Source: a virus
Direction: 5' to 3' (one strand)
Length of the DNA: 64,000 nt
Virus record (IMG/VR): IMGVR_UViG_3300026538_000054
Coordinates: 124,001 to 188,000 of that record
The notes under the pieces were generated by a model. It was not told where the DNA came from. It searched no databases and was given only the letters and a program-made list of their open reading frames with translations. The position numbers and the translations under genes are program-made. How positions within the stretch are numbered: position 1 is the stretch's first letter; the number at the start of each line of letters is the position of its first letter. Positions 17,953 through 25,349 of this stretch are shown here, piece after piece.

Positions 17953-19569
17953 ATGGACTTCGTCTACGACCTGGCCGCCCTGGACCAGACCGAGCTGGAT
18001 GCCACCAGACAGGCGATCCTCTCCGCCCTGGAGGACTACGCTCCTACGGCGGACGTGAGACAGGGCGCGATTCACGACCTGGTGCTCGAGCTCAACGCCG
18101 TCCTTGCGCAACTGATCCAGGAGCAAGTCAACAAGGCCGAGAGCGCCCTGGGCGTGCTGGCCCTTGATGATGCGTCAACGGCCGACCCTGCTGCCGTTGA
18201 CGCCGTTCTTGCCGACTACGGCGTGAAAAGACGAGTCGCCACGCCCGCCGCCGGGAGCGCGCAGGTGGTCTTGAGCGCCTTCATGCCCGTCACCATCCAG
18301 GCAGGGGCCGTCTTCACGGCCGGCGGGCAAAGCTACCAGTCGGTATCAACCTTTCAGGCCAGGACCTCCCCTTCGTTGGTCAGCCTGCCGACGGACCGGC
18401 TGATCACCCAGCTCTCCTCGACGCGCTGGGTGTTTACCATCGACCTCGTCTGCGCCGTAACGGGCTCGGCAGGCGCTCTACCCGCCGGCGCGCAGCTAAC
18501 ACCAGCCTCCCCGCCTGCCAATTTCGTCGAGTGCTACTCCAGGGAGAGCTTCTCGGGCGGCCAGGACCAGGAGACCAATGCTTCTCTTGTCGCCAGGCTG
18601 CAAGCGGGCGCGGCCGTCAAGTCGCCCGGAAATAGAACGTCCCTTGAAGGGATGGTGAGGACCTTCATCCCCGAAGCGCTTCACGTCTCCGCCACGGGGG
18701 CCGGCGACGCCGCCATGCTCAGGGACAAGCACGGTCTCTTCCCTGGTGCTACAGGCGGCAAGTGCGACCTCTACCTGCGCTACCAGGGCGCCTATGAAGA
18801 GTCGACCCTGACCGTCACGGCCACGCTCAACTCCAAGGTCGGGGCGGTGGGGACCTGGCAGGTCGGCCTGACGCGAGACCAGGCCGCCGGTCTCTACGAA
18901 GTCAAGAAGGCCCTTCTTCCCACTCAGGCCTTTTCGGCGACGGGCTTTGCCATCAGCTACGACGCAAGGGGCGTGGACGTCTCCGGGGAGAGCTGGCCGC
19001 CTGACCTGGCGAGCCCGCTCGAAGCGACGTACTCGAGCTACCAGACGGTCGTGGTGCGCTTCGCCGACACGATCACGGACGTGACGAGCGTCTCAACCGG
19101 AGCGACGGCGAGTTATGTCCTTGTGCTGCGAAGAATGCCCAAAATCAAGGAGCTTCAGGCCTGGTTCTCGGCCGCCGAGAGGCGACCCCTGGCCTCCGAC
19201 CTCCTGATCAAGTCGCCCGTGCCCGTTTTCTCGGCGGTCTCCTTTGATCTGGTGCTGCCCGTCTCTGCACCTACGCCCGACGCGAGCGCCGTCAAGGCGG
19301 CGGTGGCGAGCGCCGTTGCTGGACAGGGCTTTTCCGCTCGGTTGTCTGCAAGCCTTGTCGCCTCGGGCGCGCGAGCCGTTAGCCCACTGGCCGCCGTGGA
19401 TAACGTCGCCCTCTCCGGCAGGCTCCGGAAGCCGGACGGCACGAACGTCTCTCTGTCAGGCTCGCAGTCCCTGGCCATCACCCCTGACGCCGCCAATATG
19501 ACCACCGCCGACACCGTGATTTTCTTTCTTGTCTCTGCGGACGTGACCTACACCCTCGTCCGCGTATAG
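17953..19569 (+). CDS. Baseplate J-like wedge protein
   Basis: 538 residues from ATG 17953. The N-terminal helices (ALSAL..., RQGAIHDLVLELNAVLAQLIQEQ) and a central domain (VTIQAGAVFTAGGQSYQSVSTFQART..., LPAGAQLTPASPPANFVE) match the gpJ/gp6 wedge family. TNASLVARLQAGAAVKSPGN followed by the GMV helix is characteristic, as in EEARELR-type J proteins. It would form the wedge arms of the baseplate. It follows the gp25-like gene by ten bases and ends the tail-assembly cluster proper. Confidence 0.75.
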   Translation: MDFVYDLAALDQTELDATRQAILSALEDYAPTADVRQGAIHDLVLELNAVLAQLIQEQVNKAESALGVLALDDASTADPAAVDAVLADYGVKRRVATPAAGSAQVVLSAFMPVTIQAGAVFTAGGQSYQSVSTFQARTSPSLVSLPTDRLITQLSSTRWVFTIDLVCAVTGSAGALPAGAQLTPASPPANFVECYSRESFSGGQDQETNASLVARLQAGAAVKSPGNRTSLEGMVRTFIPEALHVSATGAGDAAMLRDKHGLFPGATGGKCDLYLRYQGAYEESTLTVTATLNSKVGAVGTWQVGLTRDQAAGLYEVKKALLPTQAFSATGFAISYDARGVDVSGESWPPDLASPLEATYSSYQTVVVRFADTITDVTSVSTGATASYVLVLRRMPKIKELQAWFSAAERRPLASDLLIKSPVPVFSAVSFDLVLPVSAPTPDASAVKAAVASAVAGQGFSARLSASLVASGARAVSPLAAVDNVALSGRLRKPDGTNVSLSGSQSLAITPDAANMTTADTVIFFLVSADVTYTLVRV

Positions 19570-19595
19570 GCCGTGGTATCCTGCAAAAGCTATCC

Positions 19596-19615
19596 ATTCT
19601 TTTCCGGAAAAGAAT
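19596..19615. promoter_or_regulatory. Perfect 20-bp CCGG-centred palindrome
   Basis: ATTCTTTTCCGGAAAAGAAT is a perfect inverted repeat in the gap after the J-like gene. Related sites occur at 1144, 34597, 48258, 57128 and 59405. Its AT-rich arms stand out in a GC-rich genome. It may be an operator for a phage regulator. Confidence 0.5.
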
Positions 19616-19621
19616 TGCGAT

Positions 19622-19651
19622 AAGCCCTGGCGCGGAGGGCTTTTACCGCGC
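19622..19651 (+). promoter_or_regulatory. Two-stem (pseudoknot-like) leader element, copy 1
   Basis: Stem 1 AAGCCC/GGGCTT encloses the 5' strand of stem 2 (GCGCGG), whose partner CCGCGC lies three nt downstream of stem 1. This is an H-type pseudoknot layout. It ends 24 nt before the ATG at 19676. Confidence 0.55.
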
Positions 19652-19675
19652 GGAAACACCAGAAAGGGCCAGCTC

Positions 19676-20167
19676 ATGTGGGAGTTGCTTGGCGATGCCG
19701 TATCCCTCGACGCCGCGTGGGAGCTCTGCGAGAGCGTACCGGGCTGGGCCTGGGCCGCCTCCGTCGTCGTTGCGCCCTTGGCGGGCAGGTCGATCTGGCG
19801 AACGAGCAGGGCCGCCTGGCGGTTGACCAGGGGACTGCTTGTCACCACGCCGGGAGAGCTGTGCGAAGAGATCAACAAGCAGCTCAAGAGCGCCTCACTG
19901 CTGGAGGGCGACATCGGGCTCAAGACCGCCCGGTGCTGTGTGCAGGGCAACCTGGAGCACAAGTCCTTCAAGGTCGAGCTTCTGGACACGGCCGGCAAGT
20001 GCTTCAAGGACGTCACGGAGCTCTTGACGCCGGGGGAGCAGCGGCTCCTGGAGAGGGCCCTCCAGGCCGGGATCGAGGACCGCAAGAGGAAGCGTACCGA
20101 GAAGAAGAGGGCCCTGGCGAGCCACTTCCTGACCGGGGAAGGGAACGAGAAAGTAACGGAGATCTGA
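19676..20167 (+). CDS. Hypothetical protein with N-terminal membrane segment (163 aa)
   Basis: ATG 19676. Residues ~22-40 (GWAWAASVVVAPLAGRSIW) are apolar enough for one membrane helix. The rest is soluble, with the pair CC near residue 83 and a basic C-terminal helix (DRKRKRTEKKRALA). A promoter or leader region with the palindrome and a pseudoknot-like element precedes it, marking a new transcription unit. It overlaps the next gene by TGATG. No family recognised. Confidence 0.5.
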   Translation: MWELLGDAVSLDAAWELCESVPGWAWAASVVVAPLAGRSIWRTSRAAWRLTRGLLVTTPGELCEEINKQLKSASLLEGDIGLKTARCCVQGNLEHKSFKVELLDTAGKCFKDVTELLTPGEQRLLERALQAGIEDRKRKRTEKKRALASHFLTGEGNEKVTEI

Positions 20168-20622
20168 TGTTCCACGAGATGAACAAGATGATGGGCGGTG
20201 CTGTACCGCAGACCAGCCCCGGCCCAATCGGCCGGGGTTACCAGCACGGCAAAGCGCAGGGCGATGCACTGGCCGAAAAACTGCTCGAGGCCTTCAAAGA
20301 GGCGCTGGAGCGACAATCGGGCGTCACGGAGACAAAGGACTGCGAGGACAACTGTGAGGGCGGTTATCCCTCGTGCGAACCTCGCTCAAGCTGTTCGGCC
20401 GGCACGGGCATGCCGGCCGAAAGCGGCCGGCCGATCATGCTGGGCGACGTGGTTCGCCTCAAGTCGGGCGGCCCTTCGATGACCGTGATGTCCATCGTCA
20501 GGGGCCCGGCCAACCGTAGCGGGCTGGACGTGGCCATTACGACCTGGTTCGCCGACGCAGCGCGCCAGAGCGTCGGCGACTTCCCTAGCTGTTGTCTGGA
20601 GCTTGTCCCGCGCAGCATTTAG
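20167..20622 (+). CDS. DUF2158 / YodC-like domain protein
   Basis: 151 residues. Residues ~93-148 (GDVVRLKSGGPSMTVMSIVRG ... TTWF ... VGDFPSCCLELVP) match the short DUF2158/YodC-like barrel, which is usually a 60-residue stand-alone protein. The N-terminal half (residues 1-90) is Gly/Cys-rich and unique, including DCEDNCEGGYPSCEPRSSCS. The family function is unknown. Its stop codon lies in the left arm of an 18-bp inverted repeat that includes the next leader element. Confidence 0.65.
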   Translation: MFHEMNKMMGGAVPQTSPGPIGRGYQHGKAQGDALAEKLLEAFKEALERQSGVTETKDCEDNCEGGYPSCEPRSSCSAGTGMPAESGRPIMLGDVVRLKSGGPSMTVMSIVRGPANRSGLDVAITTWFADAARQSVGDFPSCCLELVPRSI

Positions 20623-20670
20623 CCCGCTACCTAGTGTGACAAAGCCCTCCGCAGCGGGCTAAGTGCTGCG
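20611..20670 (+). promoter_or_regulatory. Leader element copy 2 (pseudoknot-like) within a long inverted repeat
   Basis: The core at 20643-20670 has stem 1 AGCCC/GGGCT and stem 2 CGCAGC/GCTGCG, separated by AAGT. In addition, 20611-20628 and 20653-20670 form an 18-bp inverted repeat with one mismatch, so the RNA has an alternative long hairpin. The element ends 18 nt before the ATG at 20689, and the upstream arm includes the stop codon of the previous gene. Confidence 0.55.
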
Positions 20671-20688
20671 ACAGAGTAGACAAGCCAG

Positions 20689-21963
20689 ATGCCGTACGAG
20701 TTCCCAAACGGCGTGATCGACTCTCCGGCCGGCATGGCCGCGCTGCTAGGCACGTTCTGGGCGGCCCGGTTCCCCCACCGGGCCGATCTCTACGCCCTGA
20801 TGGCTGCAAGAAGAGCGCCGGCGGCCAAGGCGGCGCTTCTTATTGACCAGCTCATGGCCGGGCTGTCGGCCGCGAGCGCTCCTCTGGAGAAGCGAGATCC
20901 GCTCTTTCTCTTCGACGCCGTCTACTCCGCCTCAGCGCCCGCACCAACGGGCGGGCAGGCCTCCAGCCCCCGGTCCAACAGGTCCTACCCGCCACCTTCT
21001 TCTCAATTCCAGGGCGCTTCCCTTCTGTTCGACAGCCCGATCTCTCCTGCACGAGCCTTGTGTCGCGGCGCGGACTTCACGGTCGGCCCTGACGGGGAGA
21101 TCATCTTCCTCGACGACCCGACAGACGGGCTGGAGGAGAAGAGCTGGCTTGTTGACGCTCAACTGAGCAACAACTGGTCGAAGACCGTCGCCGTCCGAGC
21201 CAGCGTCACGGGCCAAGTGTCTCAAGGACTGCAGCGGCTGGCCCTGGCCATCCTCAAGGCCGACTACGGCGGGCCGTCGATTTTTTGCCTTCACGAGGCC
21301 CTGGCTGCCATCGCCGACGCGCCCGTGTGTCAGGAAGACGGCGAGGTCTTTCAGTACCAGGCCACGGATAGAAAGGGCCTTCTGCTCGTCACGGACAAGC
21401 GCGTGTATCGCGCTAACTCACTGGCGACCCTCACCGTCAGCGAGGGGCAGGTCCTCAAGCAGGGAGAGTTTCTCACCGACACCGTACGCGTTCTCGCTCC
21501 GAGGTCCTCTCCACCAGCCTGGCTTACCTCTCTGCAACTTCCGGCCGAGTGGTTGTGGCCCTCTCTGGGCGGCGTGCTCACCTTCGAGAACGCGCAAAAG
21601 GCCCTGACGGTCACCTTGAGCGTTTCAGGGCTCACCAAGGTGATCTGGCCGATGCCGGATGATTCTGGAAGGGTGACCGCCTTCTTCAACCTGCTTCATG
21701 CTCAGGGAGTGGCCCAGGGCAAGTCCCTGGCCAACTACCTGGACCTGCGCCCGCAGCCGCAGGCGACTCAGCCGACGTCCGCGTCGTTGCCTGCGAGCAT
21801 CAACCCCATGAGCTTGTTACTCGGCACGGTGTTTTCGTCCAACGTCCGAGTGGCGGTCTTGAAGCAAAGCGCCTTTGGCCCGCTGGCCCTTGGCACGAGT
21901 TATCTTGCATTTCTCAGGCGCTTGCTCCCGCCGGGGGCCGGCGTACTTCCCGTTCTTGTCTGA
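20689..21963 (+). CDS. Virion structural protein (unknown, 424 aa)
   Basis: ATG 20689 lacks a clear ribosome site and lies just after a pseudoknot-like leader, so its initiation may be leader-controlled. The N-terminus is helical (GMAALLGTFWAARFPHRADLYALMAARR). A Pro/Ser-rich linker at ~85-105 is followed by beta-rich sequence (SLLFDSPISPARALCRGADFTVGPDGEIIFLDDPT). The pattern suits a baseplate or tail-fibre-attachment protein. It lies downstream of the J-like gene, where I-type or fibre-connecting proteins often occur. No family named. Confidence 0.45.
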   Translation: MPYEFPNGVIDSPAGMAALLGTFWAARFPHRADLYALMAARRAPAAKAALLIDQLMAGLSAASAPLEKRDPLFLFDAVYSASAPAPTGGQASSPRSNRSYPPPSSQFQGASLLFDSPISPARALCRGADFTVGPDGEIIFLDDPTDGLEEKSWLVDAQLSNNWSKTVAVRASVTGQVSQGLQRLALAILKADYGGPSIFCLHEALAAIADAPVCQEDGEVFQYQATDRKGLLLVTDKRVYRANSLATLTVSEGQVLKQGEFLTDTVRVLAPRSSPPAWLTSLQLPAEWLWPSLGGVLTFENAQKALTVTLSVSGLTKVIWPMPDDSGRVTAFFNLLHAQGVAQGKSLANYLDLRPQPQATQPTSASLPASINPMSLLLGTVFSSNVRVAVLKQSAFGPLALGTSYLAFLRRLLPPGAGVLPVLV

Positions 21964-21980
21964 CCGCTGAGCGCTCTCGC

Positions 21981-23162
21981 ATGGCACTGCCGCCGGACGA
22001 AGAAGACTGCCCGGAGATGACGGCGACGCCGCCTCTGAGCTTCCTCCCTGCGGGGGCCGGCTGGTTCTGCCCCGAGAGCGGCATGGGCTCAGGGTCGGGG
22101 CCCGATACGGACTCGTTCTACCTCTACCGCGAAGACTGCGTAGAAGGCGTCAAACGTGAGCACCGGGCCAAGATGACCATCATCGCAGGCGCGGTGAGCC
22201 AGGGCCCGTGGGAGTACGTACGAAATAACGGCTGCTGCGACTGTCCGGGCGGAGGCAGCGGTCCGGGCGGAGGTGGGGGAGGCGTGCTCACCCAGTGCTG
22301 CAAGGAGGTGGTCGGTACGCCTTTGCCGCTAACGATCACCCCTAACCCGTCGGCCTGTCCAGGTGATGGGCCGGTCACGCTTATGGTGCCTTTTGAAGGT
22401 GCCGGCAACGGCTTTCGGATCAACTATGAGTCAAGCGACGGGCAAGTACGGGTCTCGGGGAACATCGTATGCAGTAACAAGGGGTTCGGCGTAACACGCC
22501 CGGAGACGGACCCGCCTTGCACGCCACCGCCTGGCCCGCCAGGATCGCCTGAGCCTGGCGGTTGGTTTGGCTTCAACGGGAACTGGAAGTGCGGTGCGCT
22601 TTCCGGAGGGCTCTTGCCCTGTGAAACCTTTATCCAGCACATCGAAGAATCGACGTGCCAGCCAACGTGCGTACGAATCGTGATTGCTCCAGGGGAGGGA
22701 GGCGGGCTGATCACGCTGGAGCTTGGCTGTGGAGGCGGCGGTGGAGGCGGCGGTGGAGGCGGCGGTGGAGGCGGCGGTGGCGGTGGAGGCACCGTATGCG
22801 GCGGCAGCTTGCCAGGCCATGTCACGTTCACGATCGCGGGGGTGAGCAACGGCGCGGCCAACGGGACGTTCAACCTTCCACTGAGTACATCCGGCTGTCC
22901 GGGTTGCTCGGCCTGCAACTGCTATCGGTCCGGTGACCTGGGAGGCTACGAGTGGGTAGTACAAGCCAACCCCAATGGGGCCGGGCCGCCGCTCTTGTAC
23001 GCGTTTTTCTATCAGCTGTCCGGTGGCTCAATTCAGGCGCTTTACGCCGTTAGTGGGTCCATCGGTACGCCATGGGACTGTACTTTCCCCAAGACCTTAG
23101 ACCTGGCGGAGCTATCGGTTGGCACTGGCTGGCCCGCCTCTTTCGACGTGTCGGGGGCCTGA
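21981..23162 (+). CDS. Cys- and Gly-rich putative tail-fibre / surface protein
   Basis: 393 residues. The protein is rich in Cys and in Gly/Pro linkers: CCDCPGGGSGPGGGGGG near residue 90 and an uninterrupted ~21-Gly stretch near residue 255, encoded by a 12-bp tandem repeat. Between them are beta-type segments with paired cysteines (CNCYRS, CPGCSACNC). No signal peptide is seen. The pattern suggests a fibre or adsorption protein with flexible joints and possibly disulfide-stabilised domains. It sits between structural and glycan genes. Confidence 0.45.
   Translation: MALPPDEEDCPEMTATPPLSFLPAGAGWFCPESGMGSGSGPDTDSFYLYREDCVEGVKREHRAKMTIIAGAVSQGPWEYVRNNGCCDCPGGGSGPGGGGGGVLTQCCKEVVGTPLPLTITPNPSACPGDGPVTLMVPFEGAGNGFRINYESSDGQVRVSGNIVCSNKGFGVTRPETDPPCTPPPGPPGSPEPGGWFGFNGNWKCGALSGGLLPCETFIQHIEESTCQPTCVRIVIAPGEGGGLITLELGCGGGGGGGGGGGGGGGGGGGGTVCGGSLPGHVTFTIAGVSNGAANGTFNLPLSTSGCPGCSACNCYRSGDLGGYEWVVQANPNGAGPPLLYAFFYQLSGGSIQALYAVSGSIGTPWDCTFPKTLDLAELSVGTGWPASFDVSGA
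22729..22792 (+). repeat. Short GC tandem repeat (GGAGGCGGCGGT) coding poly-Gly
   Basis: The 12-bp unit GGAGGCGGCGGT is repeated about four to five times, with slight changes at the 3' end, giving a poly-glycine linker. Slippage could change linker length between phage isolates. Confidence 0.8.
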
Positions 23163-23163
23163 A

Positions 23164-24201
23164 ATGAACGTCGACGAATTGCACGCGCGGATCGCAACCC
23201 TGGCGTCGACTCGCCCTCCCTGCCGCCATCTGGGCTCGCCGACCGGCGAGTCGAGGCCTTGCCCGAGTTGCACCGGTACGCTGCAGGTCCACCTGCGCAC
23301 CTGTGTCATCCACGGGCAATGCACGGAGAGCAAGCTACTCTCGGGCGTCGAGTGCTGCAGTATTTGTAATGATCGCTCCCCGATAGACACGCCCGTACCG
23401 ATCTCAGCGAGGGAAGTGGTCGAGCCAGCCTCTCTGGTCGCCCGTTTCGACGAGAAGAATATAGCCCCCGACGTGCCGGGAAAACGGTTCAACGGCAGCA
23501 TCCTGGCCTACCAGGATGACTACCTGTTCGCCTTCAGAAACGGCTGGGCAGGCTCGGAGATCTATCTGATCCGGCTGGACAAGGACTTCAAGCCGTACGG
23601 ATCGGCCTGGAAGCTGGAGCTGCACCACAGGGAGGCCAACTACGGGCGAGAGGACCCGAGGCTCTTCATGCACCAGGGCAAGGTGCATGTCTCCTTCATC
23701 GGCGTGGTAGGCGGTCGACGCATCAGGCATACCAGTCAGCTCTACGCCAGGCTTGGCGACGACCTGCGCGTGGAGAGGGTGTTCTACCCGCACTACGAGA
23801 AGCGTAACGGGTGGGAGAAGAACTTCGGGTTCTTCTCCTTTGAAGATCAGCTTTATGCGTCTTACTCCACCACCCCGCACCAGGTCTTGAAGATTGATGG
23901 TGACAGGGCGGAGATGGTCTACAACACCCCGTTTCCTGCGCCGTGGAGCGGGGGAGAGATGAGAGGTGGTGCAGCTCCCGTCCGCGTCGGCGACGAATTC
24001 TGGTGTTTCGGTCACGACCGTATACAGAAAAACGGCGTGTGGACCTACCGTGCGCTCCTGTGGACGTTCCAGGCACGACCACCCTTTAGGATCTCCCGCT
24101 ACGTCCCCTACGCGCTCTTGACGGCCGACGTGAGTACGAAACCGGCGTCGCAGTACGCGAGTGTGATCTTCCCGTGTGGCGCCGTGCTACTAAAGGGCTA
24201 G
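23164..24201 (+). CDS. Zinc-ribbon + GH130-like beta-propeller, 5' half of a split gene
   Basis: ATG 23164. Residues ~20-70 contain many Cys (CRHLGSPTGESRPCPSC ... CVIHGQC ... CCSIC), a planctomycete-type zinc ribbon. Residues ~75-345 carry propeller blades of glycoside phosphorylase/hydrolase 130 type: FNGSILAYQDDYLFAFRNGW, REDPRLFMHQGKVHVSFIG, GGAAPVRVGDEFWCFGH. It ends prematurely at FPCGAVLLKG. The usual continuation (W-VSxGIHD) is found only after 25333, beyond an inserted endonuclease gene. The two stop codons share the sequence CTAG at 24198-24201. It likely acts on or binds glycans. Confidence 0.65.
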   Translation: MNVDELHARIATLASTRPPCRHLGSPTGESRPCPSCTGTLQVHLRTCVIHGQCTESKLLSGVECCSICNDRSPIDTPVPISAREVVEPASLVARFDEKNIAPDVPGKRFNGSILAYQDDYLFAFRNGWAGSEIYLIRLDKDFKPYGSAWKLELHHREANYGREDPRLFMHQGKVHVSFIGVVGGRRIRHTSQLYARLGDDLRVERVFYPHYEKRNGWEKNFGFFSFEDQLYASYSTTPHQVLKIDGDRAEMVYNTPFPAPWSGGEMRGGAAPVRVGDEFWCFGHDRIQKNGVWTYRALLWTFQARPPFRISRYVPYALLTADVSTKPASQYASVIFPCGAVLLKG

Positions 24202-25268
24202 AGCAGATGCTTCCAGCGACTACCACGAACGACGTGCCCAACCGCGCCTTTCCGGACGCCAAGTCGGCGGCATATTTCCGTCTGCCGAACTCCAGTCGCA
24301 GCAAGGGCCCTGATCTCTCGTACCTGCGTCTCGGTGAGCGTGGCCGTCCCGTTACGCTCGCCCTTGGCGGCACCGACGACGGTTCGTGGCCCTCCGACGT
24401 GCTTCCAGGACCGCCCGTTCGCAATCAACTGCACGAGCGAGTCGCTGACGCCGAAGGCCTCGGCAACGTCGTCATGCGTCTCGCCTGCCGCCACGCGCTC
24501 CCTGATCTCGACCACTTGCGACTCGACGAGTTTGGCGTTCCCACCTCGCTCCCCTCGCGCGGTTCTCCCGTGTGTCGCCCGATCGGCGGCGTTCTCCGCT
24601 GCCGTGCCGTAGTAGAGGTTTTCCAGACGGTTGTTCGTCTTGTTTCCGTCGCGGTGGCAGCATTGCTTGTCGGGCGGGCGAGGTCCGACAAATACGCGCA
24701 GGATGATCGCGTGGACGCTGTCGGTTACTTGTCTGCTGTGGCGACACAGGCCTATCCGCTTGTAGCCCTTGCTGTTCGCTTCCCGCAGTCGTCGCCATCC
24801 GTCCTGCCCGTGAGAAGACCAGATAGTCCCGTTGTCCCCGGCAAGATATCCCGGAAAGTCGGGTACGGGCCGATAGGTTACGCTCGGGTCGAGTCGTTCC
24901 TGCTGCCGCTGCTTTCGCTTTTTGCGGCGGGGCTGTCGTCTGGTAGCAACCTGTTTGTCGCATGCGTTCTGTTTCGGCGTGCCGTAGGAGAGGTTGGACA
25001 GGTCGTTATTGCTTCTGTCTGCGTCGGCGTGTCGAACCTCCTGCCCGGCCGGACAAGGCCCCACAAAGGTACGCATGACAAGACGGTGTACGAGGTAACC
25101 GCGACCGGACAGCTTGACCTGTCGGTAGTTGTGGCTGTCTTTCGGCGGGTGCAGTTGTCGCCAATGACCTCGCATGCGGCTCGACCATACGCTGCCGTCG
25201 CTACCAGCCATGTACCCAGGCTCGTCCGGTACGTCTCTGTATTCAACCGTCGCGTCAAACTCAGGCAT
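24198..25268 (-). CDS. HNH homing endonuclease with duplicated NUMOD4-HNH modules
   Basis: 356 residues from the start at 25268 (GGAGG 11 bases upstream); an upstream ATG at 25289 is possible. Module 1 has YRDVPDEPGYMAGSDGSVWS (NUMOD4) and VHRLVMRTFVG...VRHADADRSNNDLSNL (HNH). Module 2 has YRPVPDFPGYLAGDNGTIWS and VHAIILRVFVG...CHRDGNKTNNRLENL. Two small helix-turn-helix repeats follow (VAEAFGVSDSLVQLI and RRLGVRKGAVGHVV). Such proteins cleave intronless or insertion-less sites and drive mobility. It is on the strand opposite to the glycan gene it interrupts. Confidence 0.85.
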   Translation of the reverse strand: MPEFDATVEYRDVPDEPGYMAGSDGSVWSSRMRGHWRQLHPPKDSHNYRQVKLSGRGYLVHRLVMRTFVGPCPAGQEVRHADADRSNNDLSNLSYGTPKQNACDKQVATRRQPRRKKRKQRQQERLDPSVTYRPVPDFPGYLAGDNGTIWSSHGQDGWRRLREANSKGYKRIGLCRHSRQVTDSVHAIILRVFVGPRPPDKQCCHRDGNKTNNRLENLYYGTAAENAADRATHGRTARGERGGNAKLVESQVVEIRERVAAGETHDDVAEAFGVSDSLVQLIANGRSWKHVGGPRTVVGAAKGERNGTATLTETQVREIRALAATGVRQTEICRRLGVRKGAVGHVVRGSRWKHLL

Positions 25269-25349
25269 GGCTGTAGCGCCTCCAGTCATTGAGCAGAGTA
25301 GTTACCTTATTAGAACTGTAGGAGGCTTGTCTATGCCGGTTGAACAGGG
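24198..25349. mobile_element. HNH insertion splitting the glycan gene
   Basis: Removing 1,152 nt from 24198 to 25349 joins AAGGG to TTCCTGG and restores one frame reading VLLKG-SWVVSAGIHD, matching the expected GH130-type continuation. The insertion supplies a stop to the upstream half and, at its right end, GGAGG plus ATG (25333) to the downstream half. There is little room for a ribozyme outside the endonuclease, so a split-gene insertion is more likely than a spliced intron. Confidence 0.6.

Noticed and set aside
24198-25349. Group I or II intron around the HNH gene
   Set aside because: Only about 80 nt lie outside the endonuclease gene, too little for a ribozyme core, and the endonuclease is antisense.
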